A DNA stretch of 64,000 nt from Agrobacterium tumefaciens (GTDB lineage: Bacteria > Pseudomonadota > Alphaproteobacteria > Rhizobiales > Rhizobiaceae), in the NCBI RefSeq assembly GCF_009649785.1, contig NZ_WJOK01000023.1, positions 1 to 64,000 of the forward strand. The letters run 5' to 3'. The position numbers and the translations under genes are program-made. Below are positions 8,128-16,987 of this stretch, in pieces. Numbering within the stretch: position 1 is the stretch's first letter; every line of letters begins with the position of its first letter. The notes under the pieces are model-generated. The model was not told the origin of the DNA. It was given only the letters and a program-made list of their open reading frames with translations, and searched no databases.

Positions 8128-9620
8128 TGAGCAATCCGCTACAGTCTATCGCTCTCGGTGAACGCCCCTCCGGTCGCACGCTGCTCACCGCAAGCTGGGT
8201 GGTCGGTCATAAGGACGGGTCTCACCGGCTGTTGAAAAACGGCGAAGTGGTTTTCGAGAACGGCGAAATCCTTTTTGTCGGCCATGGCTTTCCAGGCGAG
8301 GTCGCGCGCCGCGTCGATTTCGGCAATGCCCTGATCAGCCCCGGCCTGATCGACCTCGATGCGCTTTCCGATTTCGATACGACTATTTTGGGGATCGACA
8401 ATCATCCCGGCTGGGCGAAGGGCCGTGTCTGGCCGCGCTCTTATGTCGAGGCCGGTCCTTACGAGATGTATTCCGAGGAGGAGCTTGCCTTCCAGAAACG
8501 TTTCGCCTTTGGCCAGCTTCTCCTCAACGGCATCACCACGGCGGCACCCATTGCCTCGCTGTTTTATCGTGAATGGGGAGAAACGGTCGCTGAATTCGAG
8601 GCTGCGGCCGATGCTGCCGGCGAACTTGGTCTCCGGGTCTATCTCAGCCCCGCCTTCCGCTCCGGCGGCATGGTGCTGGAAGAGCCGGGACGCATGGTGC
8701 CCGTGTTCGATGAGGAGCGCGGTCTTCAGGGGCTGAAGGAAGCAGTGTCGTTCATCGAACGGCAGACCGGAAGACACGGCGACCTCGTCCGCGGCCTTCT
8801 GGCACCTGATAGGGTTGAAACATCGACGCTCACCCTGCTGGAAAGAACCGATGCGGCCGCCCGTGATCTCGGCTGCAAATTCCGGCTGCATATGGCGCAG
8901 GGCACCATGGAAGTTGACACGGTTCGCAAGCTGCATAGCTCAACCGCGCCGGTATGGCTCGCAAAAGCAGGCCTGCTGAGCGACCGCCTTATCGCGCCGC
9001 ATGCCACCAATGCGACGCAGGAAGATCTGGCGCTCTATGCGGAAAACGGCGTGTCGATCGTCCACTGTCCGCTGGTGTCGGCCAGAAGCGGCAGTACGCT
9101 GTCGTCCTTCTCCGCGTGCCGCCAGCTTGGAATAAACATTGCGATGGGCACCGATACGGCGCCCGCCGACATGCTGATGAACCTGCTTGTCGGTCTCATA
9201 ACCTGCCGCATCAATGACGGTGCTCCAGATAAGGTCCGCTCAGCCGATCTGTTCGACGCCGCCACACTCGGCGGCGCTCGGGCGCTGGGTCGCTCCGATC
9301 TCGGACATCTTTCCAAGGGTGCGCGCGCCGATATCGCGGTCTTCGATCTGGATGACACGGTCATGGCGCCGAGCCTCGATCCGATCACAACAATTGTCAC
9401 CGGCGGTTCAGGCAAAATCACGCGCGCCGTGTTTGTCGATGGTCGTCTCTCCATGCGGGAAAGACAGGTCGCGAACATCGACATGGCGAGCGCCCGCATT
9501 CAGGCGCAGGCACAGTTCGATGGGCTGATCGCGAAATATCCCGAGCGAAGCTGGGCCAATCCGCCCGTTTCGGAAATCTTCCCCCCGAGCTACCCGGTGG
9601 AGGTGAATACCAATGGATGA
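8124..9620 (+). CDS. Amidohydrolase-fold protein lacking the HxH metal motif
   Basis: 498-aa protein with an amidohydrolase-superfamily TIM barrel. The start overlaps the previous stop by four bases (ATGA). H256, H293, H314 and D344 (GTDTAPADM context) are retained, but the first-strand HxH that follows PGLID in active relatives reads D79-A80-L81 here. The protein therefore cannot form the usual binuclear metal site, although a single metal held by the three remaining ligands is possible. Overall resemblance is to the chlorohydrolase/SsnA branch. It may be a mononuclear enzyme, a partner of the adjacent CodA-like enzyme, or a decayed paralogue. Its position within the importer operon argues for a role in the same pathway. 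Confidence 0.8.
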   Translation: MMSNPLQSIALGERPSGRTLLTASWVVGHKDGSHRLLKNGEVVFENGEILFVGHGFPGEVARRVDFGNALISPGLIDLDALSDFDTTILGIDNHPGWAKGRVWPRSYVEAGPYEMYSEEELAFQKRFAFGQLLLNGITTAAPIASLFYREWGETVAEFEAAADAAGELGLRVYLSPAFRSGGMVLEEPGRMVPVFDEERGLQGLKEAVSFIERQTGRHGDLVRGLLAPDRVETSTLTLLERTDAAARDLGCKFRLHMAQGTMEVDTVRKLHSSTAPVWLAKAGLLSDRLIAPHATNATQEDLALYAENGVSIVHCPLVSARSGSTLSSFSACRQLGINIAMGTDTAPADMLMNLLVGLITCRINDGAPDKVRSADLFDAATLGGARALGRSDLGHLSKGARADIAVFDLDDTVMAPSLDPITTIVTGGSGKITRAVFVDGRLSMRERQVANIDMASARIQAQAQFDGLIAKYPERSWANPPVSEIFPPSYPVEVNTNG

Positions 9621-10596
9621 CATGAACCAGTCGGTTATCGATGTCCGCAATTTGAAAGTCGAGTTCCCTGGCCGCCGGGGAACGGTGACGGCACTTTCGG
9701 ATATCAGCCTTTCCATCCGCCCTGGCGAAATCCTCGGTGTGGTCGGGGAGTCCGGTGCCGGAAAATCCATGACCGGCCTTGCGATACAGGGCCTGCTCGA
9801 AAAACCGGGTCGCATCGCGGATGGCGAAATATGGCTTGGGTCGCGTCGTATCGATCAACTCGATGACAGGGCGATGGAAAGCATCCGTGGCCGGGAAATC
9901 GGCGCGATTTTTCAGGATCCGCTCACCTCGCTCAATCCGCTGTTCACGGTTGGCGCGCAGCTTGTGGAGACAATCCGCCAACATCTGCCGCTTTCGAAAA
10001 GGGATGCAAAGGCACGCGCAGTCCAGCTTTTGCGTGATGTCGGTATTCCATCTCCGGAAGAGCGCGTCGATCACCATCCGCATCAATTCTCCGGTGGTAT
10101 GCGCCAGCGCGTCGTCATAGCGCTCGCACTTGCGGCGTCGCCGAAACTGATCATCGCCGATGAACCGACGACGGCGCTTGACGTGTCGATCCAGGCGCAG
10201 ATCATCTCGCTGCTGCGCAAGCTCTGCAAGGAAAAGCAGACGGCTGTCATGCTGGTCACCCATGATATGGGCGTCATCGCCGAGGCAGCCGATCGCGTTG
10301 CCGTGCTTTATGCTGGCAGGTTGATAGAGGTGGGGCCGGTCGAACAGGTTCTCCATGCGCCGAGGCACCCCTATACGCAGGGCCTGATGGCCTCCATTCC
10401 TTCGCTCGGCGCGCGAGTGGAACGGCTCAACCAGATCGACGGTGCCATGCCGCGTCTCGACGCCATCCCGCCCGGATGCGCCTTCAATCCGCGCTGCGGG
10501 TTCTCAGGACCGCGCTGTCTTCGCGAGCGGCCGGAACTGGAAGCGGTGGGTGATGGCGCCAGCGCTTGCTGGATGAATGCAGGAGGTACAGCATGA
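9613..10596 (+). CDS. Peptide/opine-type ABC transporter ATPase, DppD type
   Basis: 327-aa ATP-binding subunit. Walker A GESGAGKS near residues 45-52, Q-loop, signature FSGGMRQR and Walker B IIADEPTTALD are all intact. The C-terminal oligopeptide-transporter domain carries the cysteine-rich PPGCAFNPRC motif that in this family can hold an iron-sulfur cluster. The start overlaps the preceding amidohydrolase gene by eight bases, with GGAGGTG as ribosome site. It energises uptake together with the DppF-type ATPase that follows. Confidence 0.93.
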   Translation: MDDMNQSVIDVRNLKVEFPGRRGTVTALSDISLSIRPGEILGVVGESGAGKSMTGLAIQGLLEKPGRIADGEIWLGSRRIDQLDDRAMESIRGREIGAIFQDPLTSLNPLFTVGAQLVETIRQHLPLSKRDAKARAVQLLRDVGIPSPEERVDHHPHQFSGGMRQRVVIALALAASPKLIIADEPTTALDVSIQAQIISLLRKLCKEKQTAVMLVTHDMGVIAEAADRVAVLYAGRLIEVGPVEQVLHAPRHPYTQGLMASIPSLGARVERLNQIDGAMPRLDAIPPGCAFNPRCGFSGPRCLRERPELEAVGDGASACWMNAGGTA

Positions 10597-11603
10597 ACAC
10601 GCCGGTTCAAAGAACACCCGCATTGACGGTCAAGGGCCTCACCAAGACCTTCGATGTCTCTGCCCCATGGCTCAACCGGATCATTGAGCGCAAGCCCCGG
10701 CAATTCGTCCAGGCCGTAAACGACATCGATTTTACGGTTCCGGCGGGCGGCTGTCTCAGCATCGTAGGGGAAAGCGGCTGCGGCAAGTCCACGGTTGCCC
10801 GTCTGGTGACCGGGCTGTTCCGGCCAAGCGCGGGTGATTTCCACTTCGCCAAGGGTCGCAAGGATACACCGCTTTCGGCGCAGATGATCTTTCAGGATCC
10901 CTATGCCTCGCTCAATCCGCGCTGGCGGGTGAAGAATATCATTGCCGAACCCATCCGCGAACTGAAACTTCGTGCGACCCGGGCCCAGACCATGGAACGG
11001 GTGGAGGAACTGTTGCTGACGGTTGGTCTGTCTGCTTCGGACGGCGAAAAGTTTCCGCATGAATTTTCAGGCGGCCAGCGTCAGCGCATCTCCATTGCCC
11101 GCGCTTTGGCAAGTGAGCCCGAGTTTCTGGTCTGTGACGAGCCTACATCGGCACTCGATGTATCGGTGCAGGCGCAGGTGCTGAACCTGATGCGACGCCT
11201 CCAGGACGAGTTGGGGCTGACCTATCTGTTCATCAGTCATGACATGAGCGTGGTTCGCCACATGTCGGATCGCATCGCGGTCATGTATCTTGGCCGCATC
11301 GTGGAGGAGGGCGACACGGAGGAGCTGTTCGCCCGCCCGCGTCACCCCTATACCCAGCTTCTGCTGCAGACCATTCCCAATATCGACGCGCCGCGCCGTG
11401 ACCGGGAACTGGTTGCCGGTGAAGTTCCAAGCCCGCTCAAACCGCCATCGGGATGCACGTTTCATCCGCGTTGCCCGCTTGCAACGGCGCGCTGTTCGGC
11501 GGAGGTGCCAAAGGTGCGCACGCTTGTCGGCGGCACACGTGTCGCCTGCCATCTGGTGTCGGACGAAGAAGAGCTGGTTGTGAAGGAAAGAGAACTCGTC
11601 TGA
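10593..11603 (+). CDS. Peptide/opine-type ABC transporter ATPase, DppF type
   Basis: 336-aa second ATPase of the importer. Walker A GESGCGKST, signature FSGGQRQR, Walker B LVCDEPTSALD and the C-terminal cysteine motif FHPRCPLA are present. An in-frame ATG at 10566 exists, but AGGAGG at 10581-10586 positions ATG 10593, which overlaps the DppD-type stop as ATGA. It completes the five-subunit set (binding protein, two permeases, two ATPases). The gene is convergent with the regulator that follows, with only eight bases between them. Confidence 0.93.
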   Translation: MNTPVQRTPALTVKGLTKTFDVSAPWLNRIIERKPRQFVQAVNDIDFTVPAGGCLSIVGESGCGKSTVARLVTGLFRPSAGDFHFAKGRKDTPLSAQMIFQDPYASLNPRWRVKNIIAEPIRELKLRATRAQTMERVEELLLTVGLSASDGEKFPHEFSGGQRQRISIARALASEPEFLVCDEPTSALDVSVQAQVLNLMRRLQDELGLTYLFISHDMSVVRHMSDRIAVMYLGRIVEEGDTEELFARPRHPYTQLLLQTIPNIDAPRRDRELVAGEVPSPLKPPSGCTFHPRCPLATARCSAEVPKVRTLVGGTRVACHLVSDEEELVVKERELV

Positions 11604-11611
11604 CCGTCGGG

Positions 11612-12289
11612 TCAGGCGAGTGCGGCGCGCAGATCGTGGGAAAGGTCGCGGATTTCGCTGAGATCGAGTTCCGCTTCCACGTGTTCCAGATGGTGGGTCA
11701 TCAGATGCGTGGCTTTCGCCGGGTCGTTATTGGCAATCGCATCGACGATTTCCGCATGCTCGTCCGGTCCGCAATTGAAGCGGTCGGTGTTGCGGTAAAC
11801 GGCGGTGATGAGAGAGGAACGCGAAATGAGGTCGCGCATGGTGGTGAACAGGAAATCGGAACCGGCCGTTTCCGCAAGCAGCAGATGGAACCCGCCGGAG
11901 AGCTTGATGATATCTGTGGTGATGTTGTGAGCATTGGCCACGCGCTCCTTGGCGACATGGTCGCGAAGCCGTTTCAGATCGGCCTTGGTGGCCGATTTGC
12001 ACAGACGTTCAACGACACATTGCTCCACGGTGCGACGCACGAAAAACACGTCTCTGGCTTCTTCGACCGATGGTTTCGAAACGAAGGCGCCGCGATTGGG
12101 AACGATGGTGACGAGACCGTCGCGCTCCAGAACGGACAGGGCCTGACGGATACGTGCACGGCTGACACTGAAAATTGTCGCCAGTTGTTCTTCCTTCAGC
12201 TGCACGCCGGGACGCAGCCGCCGCTCAGCGATGGATAGCCAGACTTTCTCGACAATTTGCTGTGTGGACTGGCCGTTCTGCTCGGTCAT
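11612..12289 (-). CDS. GntR-family transcriptional regulator, FCD subfamily
   Basis: 225-aa regulator with an N-terminal winged helix-turn-helix (about residues 10-75, with the RIRQALSVLERDGLV recognition region) and a C-terminal all-alpha FCD ligand domain with a likely metal site (histidines in the second half). GGAGAG precedes ATG 12289. It is divergent from the flavin-reductase-like gene at 12419, and the operator at 12370 lies between them, so it probably represses itself, that gene and the importer operon until an intermediate of the pathway binds the FCD domain. Confidence 0.9.
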   Translation of the reverse strand: MTEQNGQSTQQIVEKVWLSIAERRLRPGVQLKEEQLATIFSVSRARIRQALSVLERDGLVTIVPNRGAFVSKPSVEEARDVFFVRRTVEQCVVERLCKSATKADLKRLRDHVAKERVANAHNITTDIIKLSGGFHLLLAETAGSDFLFTTMRDLISRSSLITAVYRNTDRFNCGPDEHAEIVDAIANNDPAKATHLMTHHLEHVEAELDLSEIRDLSHDLRAALA

Positions 12290-12369
12290 TTTGTTCGCTC
12301 TCCATTAGGGTTAGAAAAGCGTGATGCCGCCGAAAAAGTCAACTGTTTCAACAGGGTTTTGGTTGCACA

Positions 12370-12400
12370 ATTGTCAACAATATGAAACAATATTGTATAC
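12370..12400. promoter_or_regulatory. Third GntR operator and probable promoter
   Basis: ATTGTCAACAAT at 12370-12381, identical to the site at 3148, is followed by a loose dyad of ACAAT/ATTGT elements to about 12396 and the AT-rich TATACT, a plausible -10 for the + strand gene at 12419. The overlap of operator and promoter is what a repressor would need. Confidence 0.6.
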
Positions 12401-12418
12401 TATAAACGGGACAACGTC

Positions 12419-13048
12419 ATGGAATTCGACTTCACCACGCTTGAGCCACAGAGCCGCTATCGGTTGCTGACGAATTTTATTGGTCCACGGCCGATAGCGC
12501 TTGTCACGACCCGCTCGGAAGCGGGCCACAACAATGCAGCGCCGATGAGCTTTTTCAACGTCTTTTCCCATGATCCGCCCATCGTTGTTCTCGGAATCCA
12601 GCCGCGTCTGAATGGCGAGGAGAAGGACACGATGGCCAATATTCGCCGCACCGGCGAGTTTGTCGTCAACATGGTCGATATGACTATATCCGAACATATG
12701 CTTGTCTGCGGCCTCGGTTTCGACAGCGAGGTCGATGAACTTTCCATGGCGCAGCTGACGCCGGCGCCCTGCAACAAGATCGATGCAAGCTTTGCAGCGG
12801 AATCGCCCTGCGCCTTCGAGTGCCGGGTGGAGCGTCTGATCGATTATCCGCGGCGGACGCTGGTGCTGGGGGAGGTCGTGCACATGCATGTCCACAGGGA
12901 CTGCCTCGACAAGGAGGGGCATTATGTCGATCCGGACCGATACCAGCCGATCGCACGCCTCCATGCCGACAATTACATTACCTCGGATCGCCAGTTCGTC
13001 TTGAAGGCGCCCCCCATTACCGACTTCATCAAGCCAGATGGCAAGTGA
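12419..13048 (+). CDS. Flavin reductase-like, FMN-binding split-barrel protein
   Basis: 209-aa member of the DIM6/NTAB flavin reductase-like family. The N-terminal half carries the FMN-binding signature (RPIALVTT, then NAAPMSFFNVFSHDPP and the threonine-rich loop). Members reduce FMN for a monooxygenase or bind FMN as oxidoreductases on their own. No monooxygenase partner is encoded in the window. It starts the rightward transcript of the GntR-controlled island and is followed 22 bases later by the racemase gene, so both likely act on intermediates of the same catabolic route. Confidence 0.85.
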   Translation: MEFDFTTLEPQSRYRLLTNFIGPRPIALVTTRSEAGHNNAAPMSFFNVFSHDPPIVVLGIQPRLNGEEKDTMANIRRTGEFVVNMVDMTISEHMLVCGLGFDSEVDELSMAQLTPAPCNKIDASFAAESPCAFECRVERLIDYPRRTLVLGEVVHMHVHRDCLDKEGHYVDPDRYQPIARLHADNYITSDRQFVLKAPPITDFIKPDGK

Positions 13049-13070
13049 CAGTCCCGAAAGGCTGACCTGA

Positions 13071-13787
13071 ATGCATATTCGTCTGATCAACCCGAACTCA
13101 ACCGCCTCGATGACGGCGCAGGCGCTCGAGAGCGCCTTGCGCGTCAGGCAGGCGGATACGAAGATTTCCGCTGCAAACCCTGTCGATACGCCGGTCAGTA
13201 TCGAAGGCGGGGCCGATGAGGCGCTGGCTGTTCCCGGCATGCTGGAGGAAATCCGCAAGGGCGAGCGGCTGGGCGTCGATGCCTATGTCATTGCCTGCTT
13301 TGATGATCCGGGCCTGCATGCGGCGCGCGAAGTCGCGCGTGGTCCCGTGATCGGCATCTGCCAGGCCGGCATTCAGGTGGCGATGACGATCAGCCGCCGC
13401 TTTTCCATCATCACAACGCTGCCGCGCTCCATCCCCATTATCGAAGATCTCGTCGATAGCTACGGTGCACAGCGGCATTGCCGTAGGGTTCGTGCCATCA
13501 ATCTGCCGGTGCTGGGTCTTGAAGAGGATCCGCTTGCAGCCGAGGCGATGTTGATCCGCGAAATCGAAGCGGCCAAGAAAGAAGATGCGGCAGAAGCCAT
13601 CATCCTCGGTTGCGCCGGCATGTCCGCACTGTGCGACAGGCTGCGCGAGGCAACCGGCGTCCCTGTCATCGATGGTGTCACGGCCGCCGTCAAGCTGGCC
13701 GAAGCCCTGGTGGGCGCGGGTTACGTGACATCCAAGGTCAATGCCTATGATTATCCGCGGGTGAAGGAAACCAAGCTCGTCGCCTGA
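13071..13787 (+). CDS. Asp/Glu/hydantoin racemase-family protein
   Basis: 238-aa cytosolic protein of the Asp_Glu_race family, closest in layout to hydantoin racemase. The N-terminal INPNST motif (residues 6-11) and the two catalytic cysteines, in the ACFDDPGL and LGCAGM contexts, are present, so proton-transfer racemisation is feasible. It is translated from the same message as the flavin-reductase-like gene. The combination with amidohydrolases supports breakdown of a chiral cyclic amide such as a hydantoin or related ring, but no hydantoinase of the dihydropyrimidinase type is in the window. Some members of the family are maleate isomerases or decarboxylases. Confidence 0.85.
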   Translation: MHIRLINPNSTASMTAQALESALRVRQADTKISAANPVDTPVSIEGGADEALAVPGMLEEIRKGERLGVDAYVIACFDDPGLHAAREVARGPVIGICQAGIQVAMTISRRFSIITTLPRSIPIIEDLVDSYGAQRHCRRVRAINLPVLGLEEDPLAAEAMLIREIEAAKKEDAAEAIILGCAGMSALCDRLREATGVPVIDGVTAAVKLAEALVGAGYVTSKVNAYDYPRVKETKLVA

Positions 13788-13902
13788 CCGGGAAACGCGG
13801 GTGCGGCAAAGCGCCTCCACGGCGTTTGCGACAAAGCTCGCCTCGCTCTAGTGTCTGCTTTCGCGCCGGTCCGCAGAATGGTCGCGCGGGATGGGAGGCA
13901 GG

Positions 13903-14838
13903 ATGATCGACAAGCTGGAGTTTTTCATTGCACTTGCGCGCGCGGAGCATTTCGGGCGGGCCGCGGAGGAGTGCGGCATCTCGCAGCCGACGCTGTCTGC
14001 GGCCATCCGGCAACTGGAAGATCAGCTCGGTGTCGTGCTCGTAGTGCGCGCGGCCCGATATCAGGGCCTGACGCCGGAGGGACAGCGGGTGCTCGAATGG
14101 GCAAGGCGCATCGTTGCCGATACACGCACGATGCGGGAGGAAATGCGCGCTGCGCGTAAAGGTCTCGCCGGCCATATCCGGCTGGCCGTCATCCCCACCG
14201 CTCTCGCCATGGTGCCCAGGCTCACCGAACCCTTTCAGGCGCGTCACCCGGCAGTCACGTTTTCCGTCACCTCCCGCACGTCGTTGCAGGTTCTCAGCCA
14301 GATCGAAAATCTCGAAATCGACGCGGGAATCACCTATCTCGACAACGAACCTCTGGGCCGGGTGACGACGGTTCCGCTTTACTCGGAGCGATATCACCTG
14401 ATTGCGGCTGCAGGCACGCCCCTTGCCGATCAAGAGAGCGTGACCTGGAAGCAGGTTTCGGGTCTTCGGCTTTGCCTATTGACTTCCGACATGCAAAACC
14501 GCCGCATTATCAACAAGCACATGGCCGAAGCGGGTGTTGAAGCGAAACCCACGCTCGAGTCCAATTCGATGATTGTACTGTTTTCCCATATCCGAACCGG
14601 ACAATGGGCTTCAATTATGCCGCGTAACATCGCGGAATCGTTTGGTTTTCCAAAACAGATTCGAATGATCCCGATTGTCGAGCCCGATGCCGAGCATCTT
14701 GTCGGCCTCATCGCCACCTATCGTGAACCCCATACGCCACTTGTTTCCGCACTGCTGCATGAGGCGCGATTGCGCGTCGCGGCCTCCGCTTTTGATAGAA
14801 ATTTCCTATCGACTGACGGAAAGACGATATTGACCTGA
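13903..14838 (+). CDS. LysR-family regulator, likely of formate dehydrogenase genes
   Basis: 311-aa LysR-type regulator. The helix-turn-helix occupies residues 1-60 (AAEECGISQPTLSAAIRQLE region), followed by the periplasmic-binding-like effector domain. GGGAGG at 13893-13898 sets ATG 13903 rather than the in-frame ATG at 13891. It is located immediately upstream of, and in the same direction as, fdsGBAD, as LysR genes are in several proteobacterial fds loci, so formate-responsive activation of that operon is the natural inference. No T-N11-A site in the 112-bp gap could be assigned. Confidence 0.88.
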   Translation: MIDKLEFFIALARAEHFGRAAEECGISQPTLSAAIRQLEDQLGVVLVVRAARYQGLTPEGQRVLEWARRIVADTRTMREEMRAARKGLAGHIRLAVIPTALAMVPRLTEPFQARHPAVTFSVTSRTSLQVLSQIENLEIDAGITYLDNEPLGRVTTVPLYSERYHLIAAAGTPLADQESVTWKQVSGLRLCLLTSDMQNRRIINKHMAEAGVEAKPTLESNSMIVLFSHIRTGQWASIMPRNIAESFGFPKQIRMIPIVEPDAEHLVGLIATYREPHTPLVSALLHEARLRVAASAFDRNFLSTDGKTILT

Positions 14839-14950
14839 TCTTGCTCCGCTCGCCATTCTTTCGCCATCAGGCAGCGCGGCGCGCCGGATAAGGATGTGGA
14901 GGTCCTCCGGTTCAAACGCCCGCCACCTGTCGGTTTGGGAGGACTGGCTC

Positions 14951-15430
14951 ATGAATATTCGTGCTGTCGCCGCAGATGAGGCGACGCGTGTGCAGGCTAT
15001 CATTGACGACTGTCTGCATATGGAAGGGCCAATGCTGCCCATCCTGCACAGGGTGCAGGAAGAATTCGGCTATGTGCCTGATAGCGTCAAACAGGTGATC
15101 GCCCTGGCCCTCAACGTATCGCGTGCCGAAGTGCATGGTGTTGTGAGCTTCTATCCCGATTTCCGCGACCATCCCGGCGGGCGCCATGTGCTGAAGCTCT
15201 GTCGGGCCGAGGCTTGCCAGTCGATGGGCTGCGAGTCTCTTGCCGACACCATCAAGGGGAGACTTGGTCTCGACTGGCACCAGACGGCAAAGGATGGCTC
15301 GGTCACACTCGAGCCGGTCTTCTGTCTCGGGCTCTGCGCCCAGGCACCCGCGCTGATGCTGGATGGCGAGGTTCATGCCAGAGTGGATGAGCACTGTCTT
15401 GGCGACATTCTGGCGGAGGTGCGTCGATGA
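14951..15430 (+). CDS. fdsG: NAD-dependent formate dehydrogenase gamma subunit
   Basis: 159-aa homologue of NuoE, the thioredoxin-like 2Fe-2S subunit of soluble formate dehydrogenase. Four cluster cysteines are present: C84, C89, C125 and C129. The N-terminal helical region (LPILHRVQEEFGYVP) is typical. The start at 14951 follows GGGAGGA. An upstream in-frame ATG at 14894 lacks a ribosome site. FdsG pairs with FdsB to pass electrons to NAD+. The stop overlaps the fdsB start (ATGA). Confidence 0.93.
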   Translation: MNIRAVAADEATRVQAIIDDCLHMEGPMLPILHRVQEEFGYVPDSVKQVIALALNVSRAEVHGVVSFYPDFRDHPGGRHVLKLCRAEACQSMGCESLADTIKGRLGLDWHQTAKDGSVTLEPVFCLGLCAQAPALMLDGEVHARVDEHCLGDILAEVRR

Positions 15431-16983
15431 GCGTGACCGTTTTCGTGCCTTGCGATTCCGCAGCACTCGCCGTTGGTGCCGACCGCGTTGCCGAAGCAAT
15501 CCAAGGTGAGGCCGCGGCCCGCAATCTTGACATTCGCCTTGTCCGCAACGGTTCGCGCGGCCTGCTCTGGCTTGAAGTGCTGGTAGAGGTCGACACCCAT
15601 CATGGCCGCGTTGCTTATGGTCCGGTCAAAGCTTCTGATGTTTCCGGGCTGTTCGATGCAGATTTTCTTCATGGCGGCGATCATGCGCTCTGTCTTGGGC
15701 TGACCGAAGAAATCCCTTTTCTGAAGAATCAGACGCGCCTGACGTTTGCGCGCTGCGGCGTGACCGATCCGCTTTCGCTGGAAGACTACCGTGCCAACAA
15801 GGGCATGAAGGGGCTGGAGAGAGCCGTCGCACTCACCCCCGCGGAGATCGTCAAACAGGTCACCGATAGCGGCCTTCGCGGACGGGGTGGCGCCGGCTTT
15901 CCGACCGGTATCAAGTGGAAAACCGTGGCGGATGCCACCGCCGATCAGAAATACATCGTCTGCAATGCGGATGAGGGCGACAGCGGCACCTTTGCCGACC
16001 GCATGATCATGGAAGGCGATCCCTTTGTCCTTATCGAGGGCATGGCCATTGCCGGCCTCGCGGTTGGTGCAACGAAGGGCTACATCTACACCCGCTCCGA
16101 ATATCCCCATGCCGTTAGGACAATGGAAAAAGCCATCGACATTGCCCGGCGAGAAGGGGTGATCGGCGCGTCTGTGCTCGGTTCGGGTCGCGCGTTCGAT
16201 CTCGAGGTGCGCATGGGCGCCGGAGCCTATGTATGCGGTGAGGAAACCTCGCTGCTCAACAGTCTCGAAGGCAAGCGCGGCACGGTGCGCGCCAAGCCGC
16301 CGCTTCCCGCCCTGCAGGGGCTGTTCGGCAAACCGACGGTAGTCAACAATGTCATTTCTCTCGCTTCGATCCCTGTGATCATGGATCGCGGCGCGGCGTT
16401 CTACCGGGATTTCGGCATTGGTCGTTCGCACGGCACAATCCCGATCCAGCTTGCCGGAAACATCAGACATGGCGGACTTTACGAGACCGCTTTCGGTCTG
16501 CCGCTCGGGCAATTGGTCAACGAAATCGGTGGCGGCACCATTACTGGCCGGCCGGTCAAGGCGGTTCAGGTCGGCGGCCCATTGGGCGCTTATTTCCCGG
16601 TGTCGCTGTTTGATACGCTGTTCGACTACGAGGCATTTACCGCCGCTGGCGGCCTGATCGGTCATGCCGGCATTGTCGTCTTTGACGACACCGCCGATAT
16701 GCTGCGCCAGGCGCGTTTTGCCCTGGAATTCTGTGCCGTCGAAAGTTGCGGAAAGTGTACGCCATGCCGGATCGGTTCGACACGCGGTGTCGAGACGGTG
16801 GACAAGATTTCCCTTGGAATAGAAGCAGAGCGAAATACGGCGCTGCTTGAGGATCTCTGCGAAACCATGAAGTTCGGTTCGCTCTGCGCGCTAGGCGGTT
16901 TCACGCCTTATCCCGTGATGAGCGCGCTCAGGCACTTCCCGCAGGATTTTGCACCCATCCCACGTGTCGAAGCGGCGGAGTAA
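15427..16983 (+). CDS. fdsB: NAD-dependent formate dehydrogenase beta subunit (diaphorase)
   Basis: 518-aa NuoF-like subunit. An N-terminal thioredoxin-like extension of about 110 residues precedes the FMN/NADH-binding core with GRGGAGFPTG at 152-161 and the GEETSLLNSLEG loop near 271-282. The 4Fe-4S cluster ligands are C441, C444, C447 and C487. It accepts electrons from FdsA and reduces NAD+. It is translationally coupled to fdsG and followed after four bases by fdsA. Confidence 0.94.
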   Translation: MSVTVFVPCDSAALAVGADRVAEAIQGEAAARNLDIRLVRNGSRGLLWLEVLVEVDTHHGRVAYGPVKASDVSGLFDADFLHGGDHALCLGLTEEIPFLKNQTRLTFARCGVTDPLSLEDYRANKGMKGLERAVALTPAEIVKQVTDSGLRGRGGAGFPTGIKWKTVADATADQKYIVCNADEGDSGTFADRMIMEGDPFVLIEGMAIAGLAVGATKGYIYTRSEYPHAVRTMEKAIDIARREGVIGASVLGSGRAFDLEVRMGAGAYVCGEETSLLNSLEGKRGTVRAKPPLPALQGLFGKPTVVNNVISLASIPVIMDRGAAFYRDFGIGRSHGTIPIQLAGNIRHGGLYETAFGLPLGQLVNEIGGGTITGRPVKAVQVGGPLGAYFPVSLFDTLFDYEAFTAAGGLIGHAGIVVFDDTADMLRQARFALEFCAVESCGKCTPCRIGSTRGVETVDKISLGIEAERNTALLEDLCETMKFGSLCALGGFTPYPVMSALRHFPQDFAPIPRVEAAE

Positions 16984-16987
16984 GACC

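Noticed and set aside
16341-16355. GTCAACAATGTCAT inside fdsB, similar to the GntR operator word
   Set aside because: Within a coding region and only a partial match; chance is the simpler explanation.
15373-16665. 430-codon open frame on the minus strand inside fdsB
   Set aside because: Antisense shadow of a GC-rich gene: no ribosome site, no domain, and it overlaps a fully convincing fdsB.
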